64,000 bases of DNA from Chryseobacterium polytrichastri (GTDB lineage Bacteria; Bacteroidota; Bacteroidia; Flavobacteriales; Weeksellaceae): NCBI RefSeq assembly GCF_900142445.1, contig NZ_FRAV01000007.1:62001-126000 (forward strand), in the 5' to 3' direction. How positions within the stretch are numbered: position 1 is the first letter of the stretch; every line of letters starts with the position of its first letter. This document shows positions 25,745 through 36,500 of the stretch, piece by piece. Under the pieces are notes generated by a model. It searched no databases. It worked only from the letters and a program-made list of their open reading frames with translations, and was not told the origin of the DNA. The translations under genes were made by a program, and so were the position numbers.

Positions 25745-27145
25745 TTAATTGTGTTTTACAGTATCAATTTCTTTTTTAAGAGAAATAATATACAAGGTTA
25801 GTTCTTCAATTTTTTGGAGTAATTTCATTTGAAAATCCCCGATTTTCACCCCATCATTCATCATAGTTTCACCTGATGGAATTTCTGGAAGATGTTTATT
25901 TTCTTTGATATACGATTCTAATTCCGCTAAATCTGGCATTTGATAATCTGGCCTGATTGATGAATAATTATCGTAATATTTTTGGAAAACATAATCTGCG
26001 GGTACATTTGTATCAATAATTATATCTTCCGCATGAATTTTTCCTTTTACTGTAAGTTTTTGATCAGGATTTTTTGTGCCGATTCCCACGTTTCCTGTTA
26101 TAGCTTGAACTCTAATTCTTTCGATATTATTAGTTCCTATGGTTAAAGGATTATCTGAAAGCGTTTTAATAACCCCTAATCCTTGTCCATCTCTTGCAAA
26201 TGACATTTCAAGTACATTGCTTCCCAATTGATTAATATTAAAACCAGCTATATTTGAAGGAGTAATAGTATCATTTAGAATTTTTGATGTTATAAAACCA
26301 TTTACTTCAAGCTTAGATTGAGGATTATCTACCCCAATTCCTACATTCCCTGCATTTTTATTTAATATTATATTATTCCCTAAAGAATTAATATGTAATG
26401 GCGATCCTGCATGGCTTTGAATCCAGGTATATTGTGAGTGGGTGCCAAATCTTATATTCGGAAAATCTATATTGCCGATGATGAAGTCTCCCAATTGATC
26501 AGGAGTAGAATATGTGGAATTAATCTGCAATTTTGCTTGCGGCAATGTTGTACCAATACCCACATTTTCATTGTAATATACATAATGTTTTTTCTGTCCT
26601 ACGAGAGGATTAGAATAAACACCTGATAAAGTAGCATTATTAATGGCTAATGCTCCTCCATAAGTGTGTTGTTTTATTCTTACCTCATATGGATTTCCAG
26701 ACCAATGTGTATGGTAAATCGTTAATTTGTATTGATTAAGTGTAGTATCCCAAATAATTCCGCCAATATAGATATTGTCCACTATAGGACCAGCCGCCTC
26801 TACTATCCTTGAAAGAGGTTGATACCAAATAGCATTATCTGGATTTGCCCCTATATCAAATTGTTTTCTTATAACTCCAACGCTATTACTAAAGTTATAT
26901 GATCCTACTATTTCAACTTCAATATGTCCACCAACATAATCGTTTCCGAGTAAAATATCTACCGCCATATCAGTTTGCTGATGGGGGAAATCTATATGAA
27001 AACTTTTCTCTTTATAATTAGGTGAAAATATATTTGGGTCATCTAAATGTGCATAGCTATCAATAAGATCTCCAAACTGATTTTCTGTAGGTCTTTTTGC
27101 TGCTTTGAAATATTCTTTTAATTGTATGATTGCTCTTTTTGCCAT
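25745..27145 (-). CDS. Tail-fibre-like protein with conserved anchor and C-terminal coiled coil
   Basis: 466 residues. Same anchor (IIQLKEYFKAAKRPTENQFG) but a different residue 40-190 domain from its neighbours. Repeated VGIGT..P..KL.V units (VGIGTTLPQAKLQI, VGIGVDNPQSKLEV, VGIGTKNPDQKLTV) follow, then ENKHLPEIPSGETMMNDGVK and the coiled coil. Gaps to both neighbours are 3 bp. The combination of fixed ends and a swapped middle suggests modular exchange of the binding part. Confidence 0.75.
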   Translation of the reverse strand: MAKRAIIQLKEYFKAAKRPTENQFGDLIDSYAHLDDPNIFSPNYKEKSFHIDFPHQQTDMAVDILLGNDYVGGHIEVEIVGSYNFSNSVGVIRKQFDIGANPDNAIWYQPLSRIVEAAGPIVDNIYIGGIIWDTTLNQYKLTIYHTHWSGNPYEVRIKQHTYGGALAINNATLSGVYSNPLVGQKKHYVYYNENVGIGTTLPQAKLQINSTYSTPDQLGDFIIGNIDFPNIRFGTHSQYTWIQSHAGSPLHINSLGNNIILNKNAGNVGIGVDNPQSKLEVNGFITSKILNDTITPSNIAGFNINQLGSNVLEMSFARDGQGLGVIKTLSDNPLTIGTNNIERIRVQAITGNVGIGTKNPDQKLTVKGKIHAEDIIIDTNVPADYVFQKYYDNYSSIRPDYQMPDLAELESYIKENKHLPEIPSGETMMNDGVKIGDFQMKLLQKIEELTLYIISLKKEIDTVKHN

Positions 27146-27148
27146 GAT

Positions 27149-28654
27149 TTAGTTTAATTTCATACTATCCATTTCCTTTTTAAGAGAAATGATATACAGG
27201 GTTAACTCTTCAATTTTTTGGAGTAATTTTATTTGAAAATCTCCAACAGCAAGTCCTTTTTCTGTCATTTCTTTTGCTGAAGGAATTTCAGGAAGATGAT
27301 TCTTTTCAGAAATAAACTTGTCCAAATCATGAATTCCTCTTAAATTATAATCCGGTGCAAAAACAAAATCTGCAGTAGGTGTTTGTGTAATCACCACATC
27401 TTTTGCTTCAAGTTTACCATACAATGCCATATTTCCTTTATCAGATAACATCAACTTTACTCCGTAGTCTCCATTATCAGAATAACTCCAGAATTGTAAG
27501 CCGTTTCCATAACCACCTGTCATATTGTACATTGCCCATCTGTTTGCAGTACCTGGCGTTGTTTTACTAGCATTTTCTAAAAAAAGAGCCCCCCCTTCGT
27601 TACTGCTTACTTGTGATAGCACTACCCCTTTTACGTCTAGTTTTTGCTTAGGAGAATCAGTACCTATACCTACATTACCGTTAGGATTAATTCTCATCAG
27701 TTCAAACATATCTACAGGATAATCAAAAGCAGTCTGCTGATAATTAGAAGCTAGAAATTTAACACCTTCACCTCCTGTAATTATAGCGGTATTATAATTA
27801 GGAAAAGCACCATTGGTTGATAGCCATTTTAAGGCCCCGTAAGGATTCGCCCTAACCCCATAACTCATATAAGTTTCTGCACTGCTTCTTAATGATCCCC
27901 AGTTATTCAATGAACCATCTTCATAGCGAATGGCAAATGCGTTGACCCCTTGTGTACCATCACCACTACCAGCGAAAACAGTCCCTCTAACATCTAGTTT
28001 ACTCTTGGGTTCATTTGTTCCAATTCCGACATCTCCATTTGTATTTACTTTTAAAGCTACTTTAGCACTTTCATTTGTATGCAGACTTCCTACCCAAAGG
28101 TTCCACTCATTGCTCATCGGCTGAAGAGGAACAGAGGCAGTATTACTACCTCTGTTATCTATTGCTAACCATGAGCTGTTTTTATTAATAGAACGTACTT
28201 TTATTACAACTGACATCGCTTCATTTGTAGCTCCAAGTACTTTTATAGCTCGTATACGAAACCTGCGAGCAGAACCATTTACGTCAATAGTAAAAGCAAC
28301 TGCGCCTGAGTCATCTACATAATTATTTTTATTGATTGCCCCACATTCTCTCCATGCATTTGGGTTTGCATGGGAAGTTGCTGCAAGATGGGTAGCTGCT
28401 GAAGCTATATTATTTCTTGTATAAGCTATTGAAATTTCGTAAAACCCGCTAGCGCTAGCCATCTCAGGAAGAAATTCTAAAAATTCTATATAATCTCCTA
28501 CCTGGTAACTTGCAGGAAACTCTACAGAAGTTGAATACTCAGATGATGCGTCTACATGTACATAACTGTCTATTAAATCCCCAAACTGATTTTCTGTAGG
28601 TCTTTTTCCTACTTTAAAATATTCTTTTAATTGTGTGATTGTTCTTTTTGCCAT
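27149..28654 (-). CDS. Tail-fibre-like protein with conserved anchor and C-terminal coiled coil
   Basis: 501 residues; first about 200 residues are close to the 572-aa protein (VGDYIEFLEFLPEMASASGF, WRECGAINKNNYV). Repeats VGIGTNEPKSKLDV and VGIGTDSPKQKLDV follow, then EKNHLPEIPSAKEMTEKGLA and the coiled coil. It follows the 1619-aa gene by 10 bp. No signal peptide. Confidence 0.75.
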   Translation of the reverse strand: MAKRTITQLKEYFKVGKRPTENQFGDLIDSYVHVDASSEYSTSVEFPASYQVGDYIEFLEFLPEMASASGFYEISIAYTRNNIASAATHLAATSHANPNAWRECGAINKNNYVDDSGAVAFTIDVNGSARRFRIRAIKVLGATNEAMSVVIKVRSINKNSSWLAIDNRGSNTASVPLQPMSNEWNLWVGSLHTNESAKVALKVNTNGDVGIGTNEPKSKLDVRGTVFAGSGDGTQGVNAFAIRYEDGSLNNWGSLRSSAETYMSYGVRANPYGALKWLSTNGAFPNYNTAIITGGEGVKFLASNYQQTAFDYPVDMFELMRINPNGNVGIGTDSPKQKLDVKGVVLSQVSSNEGGALFLENASKTTPGTANRWAMYNMTGGYGNGLQFWSYSDNGDYGVKLMLSDKGNMALYGKLEAKDVVITQTPTADFVFAPDYNLRGIHDLDKFISEKNHLPEIPSAKEMTEKGLAVGDFQIKLLQKIEELTLYIISLKKEMDSMKLN

Positions 28655-28664
28655 AATTTTATTT

Positions 28665-31600
28665 TTAATCTGGGCTCACTACAAAAGTCTGTTCTATAAT
28701 CATCCCATCGGTTCCATCAGAGGAAATTCCACCAATATTTGATGAGTTATCTGGGCTGTACATTGTAATAACTTTATCTTCTTTACTAAACATACCAGCC
28801 GTATTTTCTGTAATGACTTTGAAGTGATGATAGATAGGATTTCCTTCGGCATCTTTTACCGTAAGAGGATCTAGTCCTAGCTTATCGAATCTTAAAAAGA
28901 TCGTTTTATCATTAATATCAAAAACTTCTTTAGGAATCCAAGCTTCTGTATTTGTAAGCGGATCATTTTCGAATAAATACAATTGTACTTTTGAAATATT
29001 ATTTGGAAGAATATTCATTCTAGCCATTTCTTTCCAGTTTCCTTGATTATTCATTTTATAAAGGTGATATTTACCTTTATAACATTGTTCTTTCCAACTT
29101 AACAACCCTGAAGTCACCACATTTCCTGTAATTGGATTAGATTCAAATTTCAATTCCGGAGATGATGGCAGCACATTTTCTGTAATGGTTGTAATCATTA
29201 TTTTTGATGCTTCCGAAGGCGCATACTCTGTTACGATGACATCACTTTGATTAGTTCCATATTGTGCTTCTGCATATTCTACTTCTGCTTCTACAGTAAC
29301 ACGATAATATAATGGATCATTAAAAGGAACCTCAGGTAAATCTGAAAAACTGTCTTGTAATGTCCACGTTTCGTCACCTACTACTCCTTCTTGTTCCAAA
29401 TCAAGCTCTTTCACCAATTCCATTGTTCTAACAGAAATAGCATCCTGCATGTTAAGAGCACGATATAATTTCGCTTTTTTAACATTGTAGATTTTATTAT
29501 AAGGGTTGATTGTTACTTGCATTTTTGGAGAAACATTTACTGCTGAATCTTCTAAAACAGGAATCACACTTTTGATCTCAGGAGTTTTCAGAGGGAATGA
29601 ATTAACCATTTTTATAGGTCCAACTGCAGCACTTAATTCACTTTGTAACAATTGAGCATTTGTTTCCTTTACTGCATAAAAGTACACACTGGTAGATGCT
29701 CCATCTAATGTATAATCTACAAATAAAGTTTTATGATAAGGAGTTCTTTCCAGAATCTTCATCATTGGAGCCATATCAAATTCTCCATCTATATCATTAC
29801 CCGGAGTTAATAGTACTCCGTTTCTGTTTCTAATAACCTGTGCTTTAGGAATTGGCTGATAAACACCATCTTTAATAAACTGATAAAGAATAGGAACCTC
29901 TGTTAAAGGCACATAAGTATTTTCAATTGTTTGTTTTACAAAATCATAGAATGTCACTCTTCCAAACTTCCCATTAGGGTCAGCTGGAATAATCTCTGTT
30001 GATAAATCCTGAATACCATTAGCACCGCCATAAGCTATTGCCGGTATGCTAGGAGAATAATGCTTATTATGATCTGCAATAAATTCATTGATACCCTTTA
30101 ATAAACCTTTACTGTTTGGAATCGGAAGCCTATATCCATTATGCTCTATAAATTGTCTCTTATCTGAAGTAATAATAGCATTGGCTAGATCTGATAATCT
30201 GTCGTTGAAAAACTCATCGTTATTATGTTCTCTAATATACTCAACAGAGTTTAATTCAGGGACAGCATTATATCCTTCTGTATGTTTATATAATGAACTC
30301 AGTAAAATATCGTCATTACTACGAAGAAACATTACGCTGAAAGGCTTATGCTTATAAGTAGTGGTAAAAGCATATGAAGAACGTCCAAAAGTATCAGGTC
30401 TTGTTGCATATTTTGAACCAGACGGAGCATCCGGAACCTTAGGCGCTTCAATTTTTCTTCCAAACATCATTGTTGGGGAAGAAATTCTCGACTTATAATC
30501 TGCATAAGTAAGATCCACACTTCTTGTTCCGAAGATTGTATACTTTTCTAAGTCATCATTCTGAGGAAGAATATCTTCATTTCTTAAGCGGCATGGTGCA
30601 TTATAATGAAGATAAGCTCTATATCCAGGATAGAAATTCACCTCTACAGTTCTGCTAGGCATTGTATTAGGTTGAATTGGATTGGTTGAAAAAGCTTCAT
30701 CTAAAGCAAAGACTTTCAGATCTCCATTTCCAATATTATCAATACGAACCACTTTAAGTGTTGATTTTTCTTCAAACGGAGCATCATGTTTTTCAACACG
30801 GATACTTCCTCTATACCATTGTACACTATCTGCACCCACCACAGTAGAATACTGAGGATGATTACCTAAATTAAACCCAGGGAAATCAATCTCATACATT
30901 CCTACAAAAGGAAGTGGAACAGGAGTAGGATCATTAGGATCCGGATTAGGACCAAATTCAACAAATCGTTTAACAACTGCCGTCTTTTTAATTCCTCTGA
31001 ATTTTCTGAAATAGGTATTTTCAGTAATATCAGGAGCCTGCCCCGATCTGATTATTTTCTCTTCAGTATGAATCGGCCAGTTATTACCAATTTGAATTTT
31101 TAAAGGATGAGGATTTACAGTTCCCCATGTTGTAGGATTCTGCATATTCTCTCCAACCATAAATGAATCGTTGGCATGAGGTACGGTAAAGTTCGCCGGA
31201 TCAAAAGGAATAGATGTATTTTGACCAAACGCATTTCCTACCTGTTTTTTCAGGACATGGAAAATAGGATAATCAGGATTTGTTCCAGGTAAGATATTAT
31301 GAATAAAATAATCATCAGTACCTACCGTAAATACGCCACCTATATAATTAGGAAATGCTACAGGTGCAATAGTCGGTTTCAATACCTGAAGGGTTCCTGC
31401 TGCTACCGTTCCTGTACTACTTAAATCTAACCCTTTTGTTTTAACAACAGATACCAAAGGATTTCCTGCTAAATCAGCGATACTCTCAATTGTTCCAAAA
31501 ACTCGATTTTGAATTTCCGGACGGAAAAACACTTCAATATGGTCTGCAAATAATTCTTCAGCATCAGGCAGAGGGGTGAAATCTGTAATCTGTACTCCAT

Positions 31601-33524
31601 TAACTTCTTTTTGATACGTAATCATATCCTGTGAAGCATCGTACTCCATTGTAAGTCTTATCAAAGACTTATCATTAGCTGGGTTCTGCGCATACAAATC
31701 CTGTTCATTTTGAGAAGTAAGCAATAAAGGCAGCTCCTTTTGAATCAAAAATGCATTTACACTGGATGGAGGCAGTAAAATATTTGATGGCTTAATAGTA
31801 GACTCTACTTCAAATGTAAGAAATGCTGATTGAGCCCTTGAAAACCAGTTTACTCCATAAGAACCATATTTATGTTTTCCAGATCTCTTTTCTTTATGAA
31901 CGTATGCTGGATTTCCGTACTCTGGAAGCCCAATCGCTACAGTTTCAAAGTGTGCTTTGTCTCCGTTTGAAAATACATTTACATAATTGGGGTTATGAGG
32001 AAGTTCAGGAAGTCTCCATTCCGTTTCATCACTTGATTTATACTCAATTCCCACGTGTACCGGATATGTGAAGGTAGACATATCAAATTGTTGAGTGGAA
32101 TAGTAGAAAGGACTATTTGCTGGTTCATCAGGAGATAATTCTTCAGTTAATAAACTTAAAAATCTTGCTGTTCCGTCATAAGTATATCCATTTGCATCTG
32201 TTAAGCTACTCATGGTAACTCCTGCAGTAGGATCTGCCGAAACAATTCCTGGAACCGGCTGTTTTAGTCTTACAGGCAAACAAAGACGCTGATCTTTTAC
32301 TGATGTCGGAAGTGTAAGAGAGACATGAACAGCTTCAAAAGGTCCCTGTCCGTTCCCCAAATCAGCTTCAGTTACATAATGAGCCGCATACATATATTGC
32401 TCTCCGCTAAATACATCATCTTTTATATCCATATGGCCTAATCCTAACATCCTTGCTACATGGAAATCCAAAGCTGCCATTTGCAGAATTGAGAAATGAG
32501 AAATTTCTAAAGGATTAGGATCACTTGTGTCATCCTCAGGATAATAGTAATCTAAAGCCAATGGATTAGCTGCATCATCACTAAACTTCAAATATTTAAT
32601 AACAGAATCTTTGATACTGTTTTCTGGGTCTTTATTATCATCATACCATTTTGAAATATAGTTTTTGATATTAACAAATTCACCATCATTATATCTTGGC
32701 CAAGTGGCGTGTACAGGGTAACTGCCCGGATCCGGATCTAATCTTTGATGAGCTTCACCGTCGTCTGTAGTAAGTGCAAATTTCCCAAACTCTTCCCAAC
32801 CTTCTCTGTTATAAGCATCTTCATAGAATTCAAAATCAATTTTGGAAATAATGGTCCCATCAGGTACAAAACGAACACTTCTTGCATTTTCAGCAAATAT
32901 CTTAGTTGTAAAATTTGAAATAGTTCTTCTAAATGTTACGTTTTTAGGAAGGTTTTGCTTATTCGTTTCCACAGAAAGCACTTCTGTTTTTGCAGTTCCT
33001 AAGGTATTTTTAGGCGTAAGTTGCAAAGCAAAGAATAAAGAATCTTTATTTTCTACTTCAATAATATTACTTCCATATTTATCTAAAAAACCACTTGGAT
33101 CTGAAAAAGGATCAGTATTAGCTCTTACCTCATTATATTTACTTGTATTTCTAAAATAAACATAGAACATCCTTCCATCACGCTTTCCGCTTGAGTAAAG
33201 CCATAGTGCTTCAGAATCAACTACAGTTGTAGGAGAACTTGTTAAATAAAGTGATGTAATTGAAGGCTGATAACGAATTCTGGATAACCTAACGAAATCC
33301 TCCTGTCTGTTGAAACCCTTAGGAGAGCCTTGATAGGCTTCTCCTTTAGGTAAATGTTCTGCTGCAGGCCCTTTAAGCATCCATCTCAAATGGATTCCTG
33401 CAGTACTCTCTTCTCCTTTTGATCCGGCAGCTTGAATGTATAAACAATCTGACTGTAAAAAGATATTATTCATTGATAATGAGGTCGGTGCCGCATTAGT
33501 TATATTATTTGTATTTAAAGACAT
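28665..33524 (-). CDS. Giant protein of unknown function (1619 aa)
   Basis: Not recognised as a named family. No signal peptide and no membrane segment. Near the N-terminus is a conserved-looking block, AGSKGEESTAGIHLRWMLKG. The protein is beta-rich throughout, with repeated short domains. Around residues 1330-1460 two segments look like fibronectin-type sandwiches (KSVIPVLEDSAVNVSPKMQV; LYYRVTVEAEVEYAEAQYG). It lies 4 bp after the 2181-aa gene, so it is surely cotranscribed and perhaps a physical partner. It may be a structural or surface component, or a toxin subunit; no catalytic motif was seen. Confidence 0.55.
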   Translation of the reverse strand: MSLNTNNITNAAPTSLSMNNIFLQSDCLYIQAAGSKGEESTAGIHLRWMLKGPAAEHLPKGEAYQGSPKGFNRQEDFVRLSRIRYQPSITSLYLTSSPTTVVDSEALWLYSSGKRDGRMFYVYFRNTSKYNEVRANTDPFSDPSGFLDKYGSNIIEVENKDSLFFALQLTPKNTLGTAKTEVLSVETNKQNLPKNVTFRRTISNFTTKIFAENARSVRFVPDGTIISKIDFEFYEDAYNREGWEEFGKFALTTDDGEAHQRLDPDPGSYPVHATWPRYNDGEFVNIKNYISKWYDDNKDPENSIKDSVIKYLKFSDDAANPLALDYYYPEDDTSDPNPLEISHFSILQMAALDFHVARMLGLGHMDIKDDVFSGEQYMYAAHYVTEADLGNGQGPFEAVHVSLTLPTSVKDQRLCLPVRLKQPVPGIVSADPTAGVTMSSLTDANGYTYDGTARFLSLLTEELSPDEPANSPFYYSTQQFDMSTFTYPVHVGIEYKSSDETEWRLPELPHNPNYVNVFSNGDKAHFETVAIGLPEYGNPAYVHKEKRSGKHKYGSYGVNWFSRAQSAFLTFEVESTIKPSNILLPPSSVNAFLIQKELPLLLTSQNEQDLYAQNPANDKSLIRLTMEYDASQDMITYQKEVNGVQITDFTPLPDAEELFADHIEVFFRPEIQNRVFGTIESIADLAGNPLVSVVKTKGLDLSSTGTVAAGTLQVLKPTIAPVAFPNYIGGVFTVGTDDYFIHNILPGTNPDYPIFHVLKKQVGNAFGQNTSIPFDPANFTVPHANDSFMVGENMQNPTTWGTVNPHPLKIQIGNNWPIHTEEKIIRSGQAPDITENTYFRKFRGIKKTAVVKRFVEFGPNPDPNDPTPVPLPFVGMYEIDFPGFNLGNHPQYSTVVGADSVQWYRGSIRVEKHDAPFEEKSTLKVVRIDNIGNGDLKVFALDEAFSTNPIQPNTMPSRTVEVNFYPGYRAYLHYNAPCRLRNEDILPQNDDLEKYTIFGTRSVDLTYADYKSRISSPTMMFGRKIEAPKVPDAPSGSKYATRPDTFGRSSYAFTTTYKHKPFSVMFLRSNDDILLSSLYKHTEGYNAVPELNSVEYIREHNNDEFFNDRLSDLANAIITSDKRQFIEHNGYRLPIPNSKGLLKGINEFIADHNKHYSPSIPAIAYGGANGIQDLSTEIIPADPNGKFGRVTFYDFVKQTIENTYVPLTEVPILYQFIKDGVYQPIPKAQVIRNRNGVLLTPGNDIDGEFDMAPMMKILERTPYHKTLFVDYTLDGASTSVYFYAVKETNAQLLQSELSAAVGPIKMVNSFPLKTPEIKSVIPVLEDSAVNVSPKMQVTINPYNKIYNVKKAKLYRALNMQDAISVRTMELVKELDLEQEGVVGDETWTLQDSFSDLPEVPFNDPLYYRVTVEAEVEYAEAQYGTNQSDVIVTEYAPSEASKIMITTITENVLPSSPELKFESNPITGNVVTSGLLSWKEQCYKGKYHLYKMNNQGNWKEMARMNILPNNISKVQLYLFENDPLTNTEAWIPKEVFDINDKTIFLRFDKLGLDPLTVKDAEGNPIYHHFKVITENTAGMFSKEDKVITMYSPDNSSNIGGISSDGTDGMIIEQTFVVSPD

Positions 33525-33528
33525 TGTA

Positions 33529-36500
33529 TTAGTTTATTTTAATATTTTTAGCAATAACTGTACTTGATTCTATATAATTTTTTCCATCCCAAATTTTATA
33601 AATGAATTTGAAATTCAGTTCATTTGATATAATCAATTTATCGGCATTCATTATTAATGCCTGAGAATAATCTTTAGAATAAACAACTTTATAGTTGATG
33701 TTGGTAGTGTAACTTCCTGCTCTGGTAAGTCCTGCTACTTCTATCATACCACTAGATATAAGTTCTGGAAGCGCAGGAGATACTGGATTGGTCATCTGTC
33801 TGCTAACATCTTCCAAAGGAATCTTAGGATGGTTAAACGGCTCCGGGTTTCTGATTAAGATTGCCACCACTTTTCCTGTATCAGAATTAATAATCTTATT
33901 AAATTCCGTTGTAGGAGCATCTTCCTGAGGTGTAATTCCGAATAATCCCTGAACAATTCTGTCAAACGGATGCTGGTACTGATTCGCAATCGCTTGGCTT
34001 AATGGGTTGTCACAAACCTCTTTTGGTTTTGTCTTAATGATATCCCATGCTGCAGTCAGCTTATTAGGTGCAATTGATTTTTCAATACTATAAACCGCTT
34101 GTTTGGTTTGGTTTACTCCATTGGTATCCTGGTATGGAATAAAGCAGCTTTCTACCTGATCTTTAAAGTTTTCATAACGAGAAGTCTGGAATACAAATTT
34201 GTGAACTTCTTTAGCATACTTTTTCTTCAGGTTATCATCAACATTCGTAATATCAACATTCGTATCTTTACCCCAATAGAAATTCAGAACCTGTGCTGTA
34301 TATAACTTCTGAGGTTTTAACCTTCTCGGCTCTATTACACGATACATTGATTTTGGTTTCTCAAGTGCTATAATTCCTGTACAATGTGTACCGCTGTTCA
34401 ACATATTGAAATATTGATCCAGTACTGTAGGAATCGCAGGATCGTTATCTACAGCCCAGCTTTCAATAGTCTGAGGAATATCTACCGCAGATTGTATAAT
34501 AGTTGTCTCTGTAGGTTCTAATGTTGGTGGATTAATCACTGAAATATCTTCAACAGGATCTTTAATAATCACCTTCATCGTTCCTCCAATTGCTCCCATG
34601 TTATGGCCTTCAGATACAAAATTTTCCCATCCACCTAACAATTTGGATACATAGCTGGAAGTGAAATACAATGAGATCTTTGTTGTTATGTCATGATAGA
34701 ACAAAGGTTTTGCATTCACAATATTTCCGTCTGCATTTGGATAAGAACGCTGATAATCAATATAAGCTCTCAAAGAGGTATGAGGATACTGATCAGGATG
34801 TGGAGTCTGTGATTTCACATACGCACCGTTGCTATCATAAATGTCTCCTGTAGTATCTTCTAACCTATATTCAGAACCATCCGGATTCGCAATTTTAATA
34901 TCTCCATAAGTTGAGTTCTTGTCTAAATGGAAGAATCCTAACGGACCTGCTGTACGGAAAGCATACGCATATGGATACACTTTATGATTGATTCCGTTAT
35001 CTACATTATCTTTTAAGATAAATTTGATATAATATGCAGTATCCGGTCTCCATATTGGCTGAACAGATTTTGTAATAGCATAAAGAGCTGCTTGAGTTTC
35101 CTCTGCAATAGCTGCCTGAGAAGGAATATGAACATTATAGTCAAAATCTTCTACAGATAACCATTCAATTTCATGGAATAAAGTAAAGCATTTCTTTTTA
35201 GAAGAACAGTTACCCAGATCTTTCAGAATTGAAATAATATCCTGGCATGCTTGATTAAATGCACCTCCATTCGTCATATAGAAATACTGCCCATTGAAAA
35301 CAACGGTATTAATTGTATATATCTGTCTTGATAATACTGTCGTTAAATATGAATACCCAGGATGGCTATCAATAAATGCATTAAAAGCTTCTAATAAAGG
35401 AGATCTACTAATATTTTGTCGGTCATTAAATTCCCCAAACACTTTAAGAGCAAGCTCTGCACTTAAATTACATAATGTAGAGTCTGTACAAAGATTTAAA
35501 TCCAATGACAATCTTTCGATTTGTCTGAACTTCGCCTTCAACACTTCAAAACGTTTGATGATTTCATCATAACTTACCGAATGATTATCAACATAATTTT
35601 GAAAATCTTCTAGCATCTTTGCATATTGATTCAGATAAACATTAAACAAAGGAGATTGAACCCCAAGTGATGCTAATGTTTCTAACATTTGATGATAAAC
35701 TCCAAGACCCAACTGGTTGCTTACAAAAGTAGCATAGGTAATCCCATTTGGTGTACCTCCCCTTCTATTGAAAGGAACAAAGAAACTAAGGTTATAATGC
35801 TGTGCAATCACTTGGTAGTATTTACACATAATTTCTTCTTTAACCTGTCTTGCCCCTTCGCATCCTGTAGACTGCAATTTTTGCAATTGTGCTTCTAGAT
35901 TTCTGTATTGCTGAATATCACTTGGCTGTACAGTACCTACAACACCACCATGAGCCAATGCCTGCTGGTAACCTTGCTGCATCAATACTGCCATTTGTTC
36001 CAAAATAAGATTAATCTGCGTTGAATCTGTAACATCCGGAATAATAACAATTTTAGTAATTCCTTTTTCCGTAATCCACTCTGGTACAATCACTTTATCA
36101 TTAAGAACATCTTTTGGATAGTATACTTCATCCATATGATATTGAACAAATGACTGGGTATCATCAATGATCGGGCTGAAGAATTGAATATTTAAGCCTG
36201 TGCTGTAAGTGCTAAGTTTCAATTTAATCTCTCTTGCTGGAGCAGGTAACATAACAGTAAGGTGTGACTTATTCTTAAATTCTAATGACTTTTCAAAACC
36301 AAAAATATTCACCTCATCAGATACTTTACCTGAATCTCCCTGCATAACCATATTTCCATTAGGATCCATCGTATACTGTACATCTCCTGAAATCTGGTAC
36401 GAAGCTTTTTTACTTTGGAAGAAATTGTTCGTAGAAGCAAAATACTGGGTATTCAATGGTTTATCTAAAAAGTCTGAAATAGAATTCTCAATTTCCTGAC

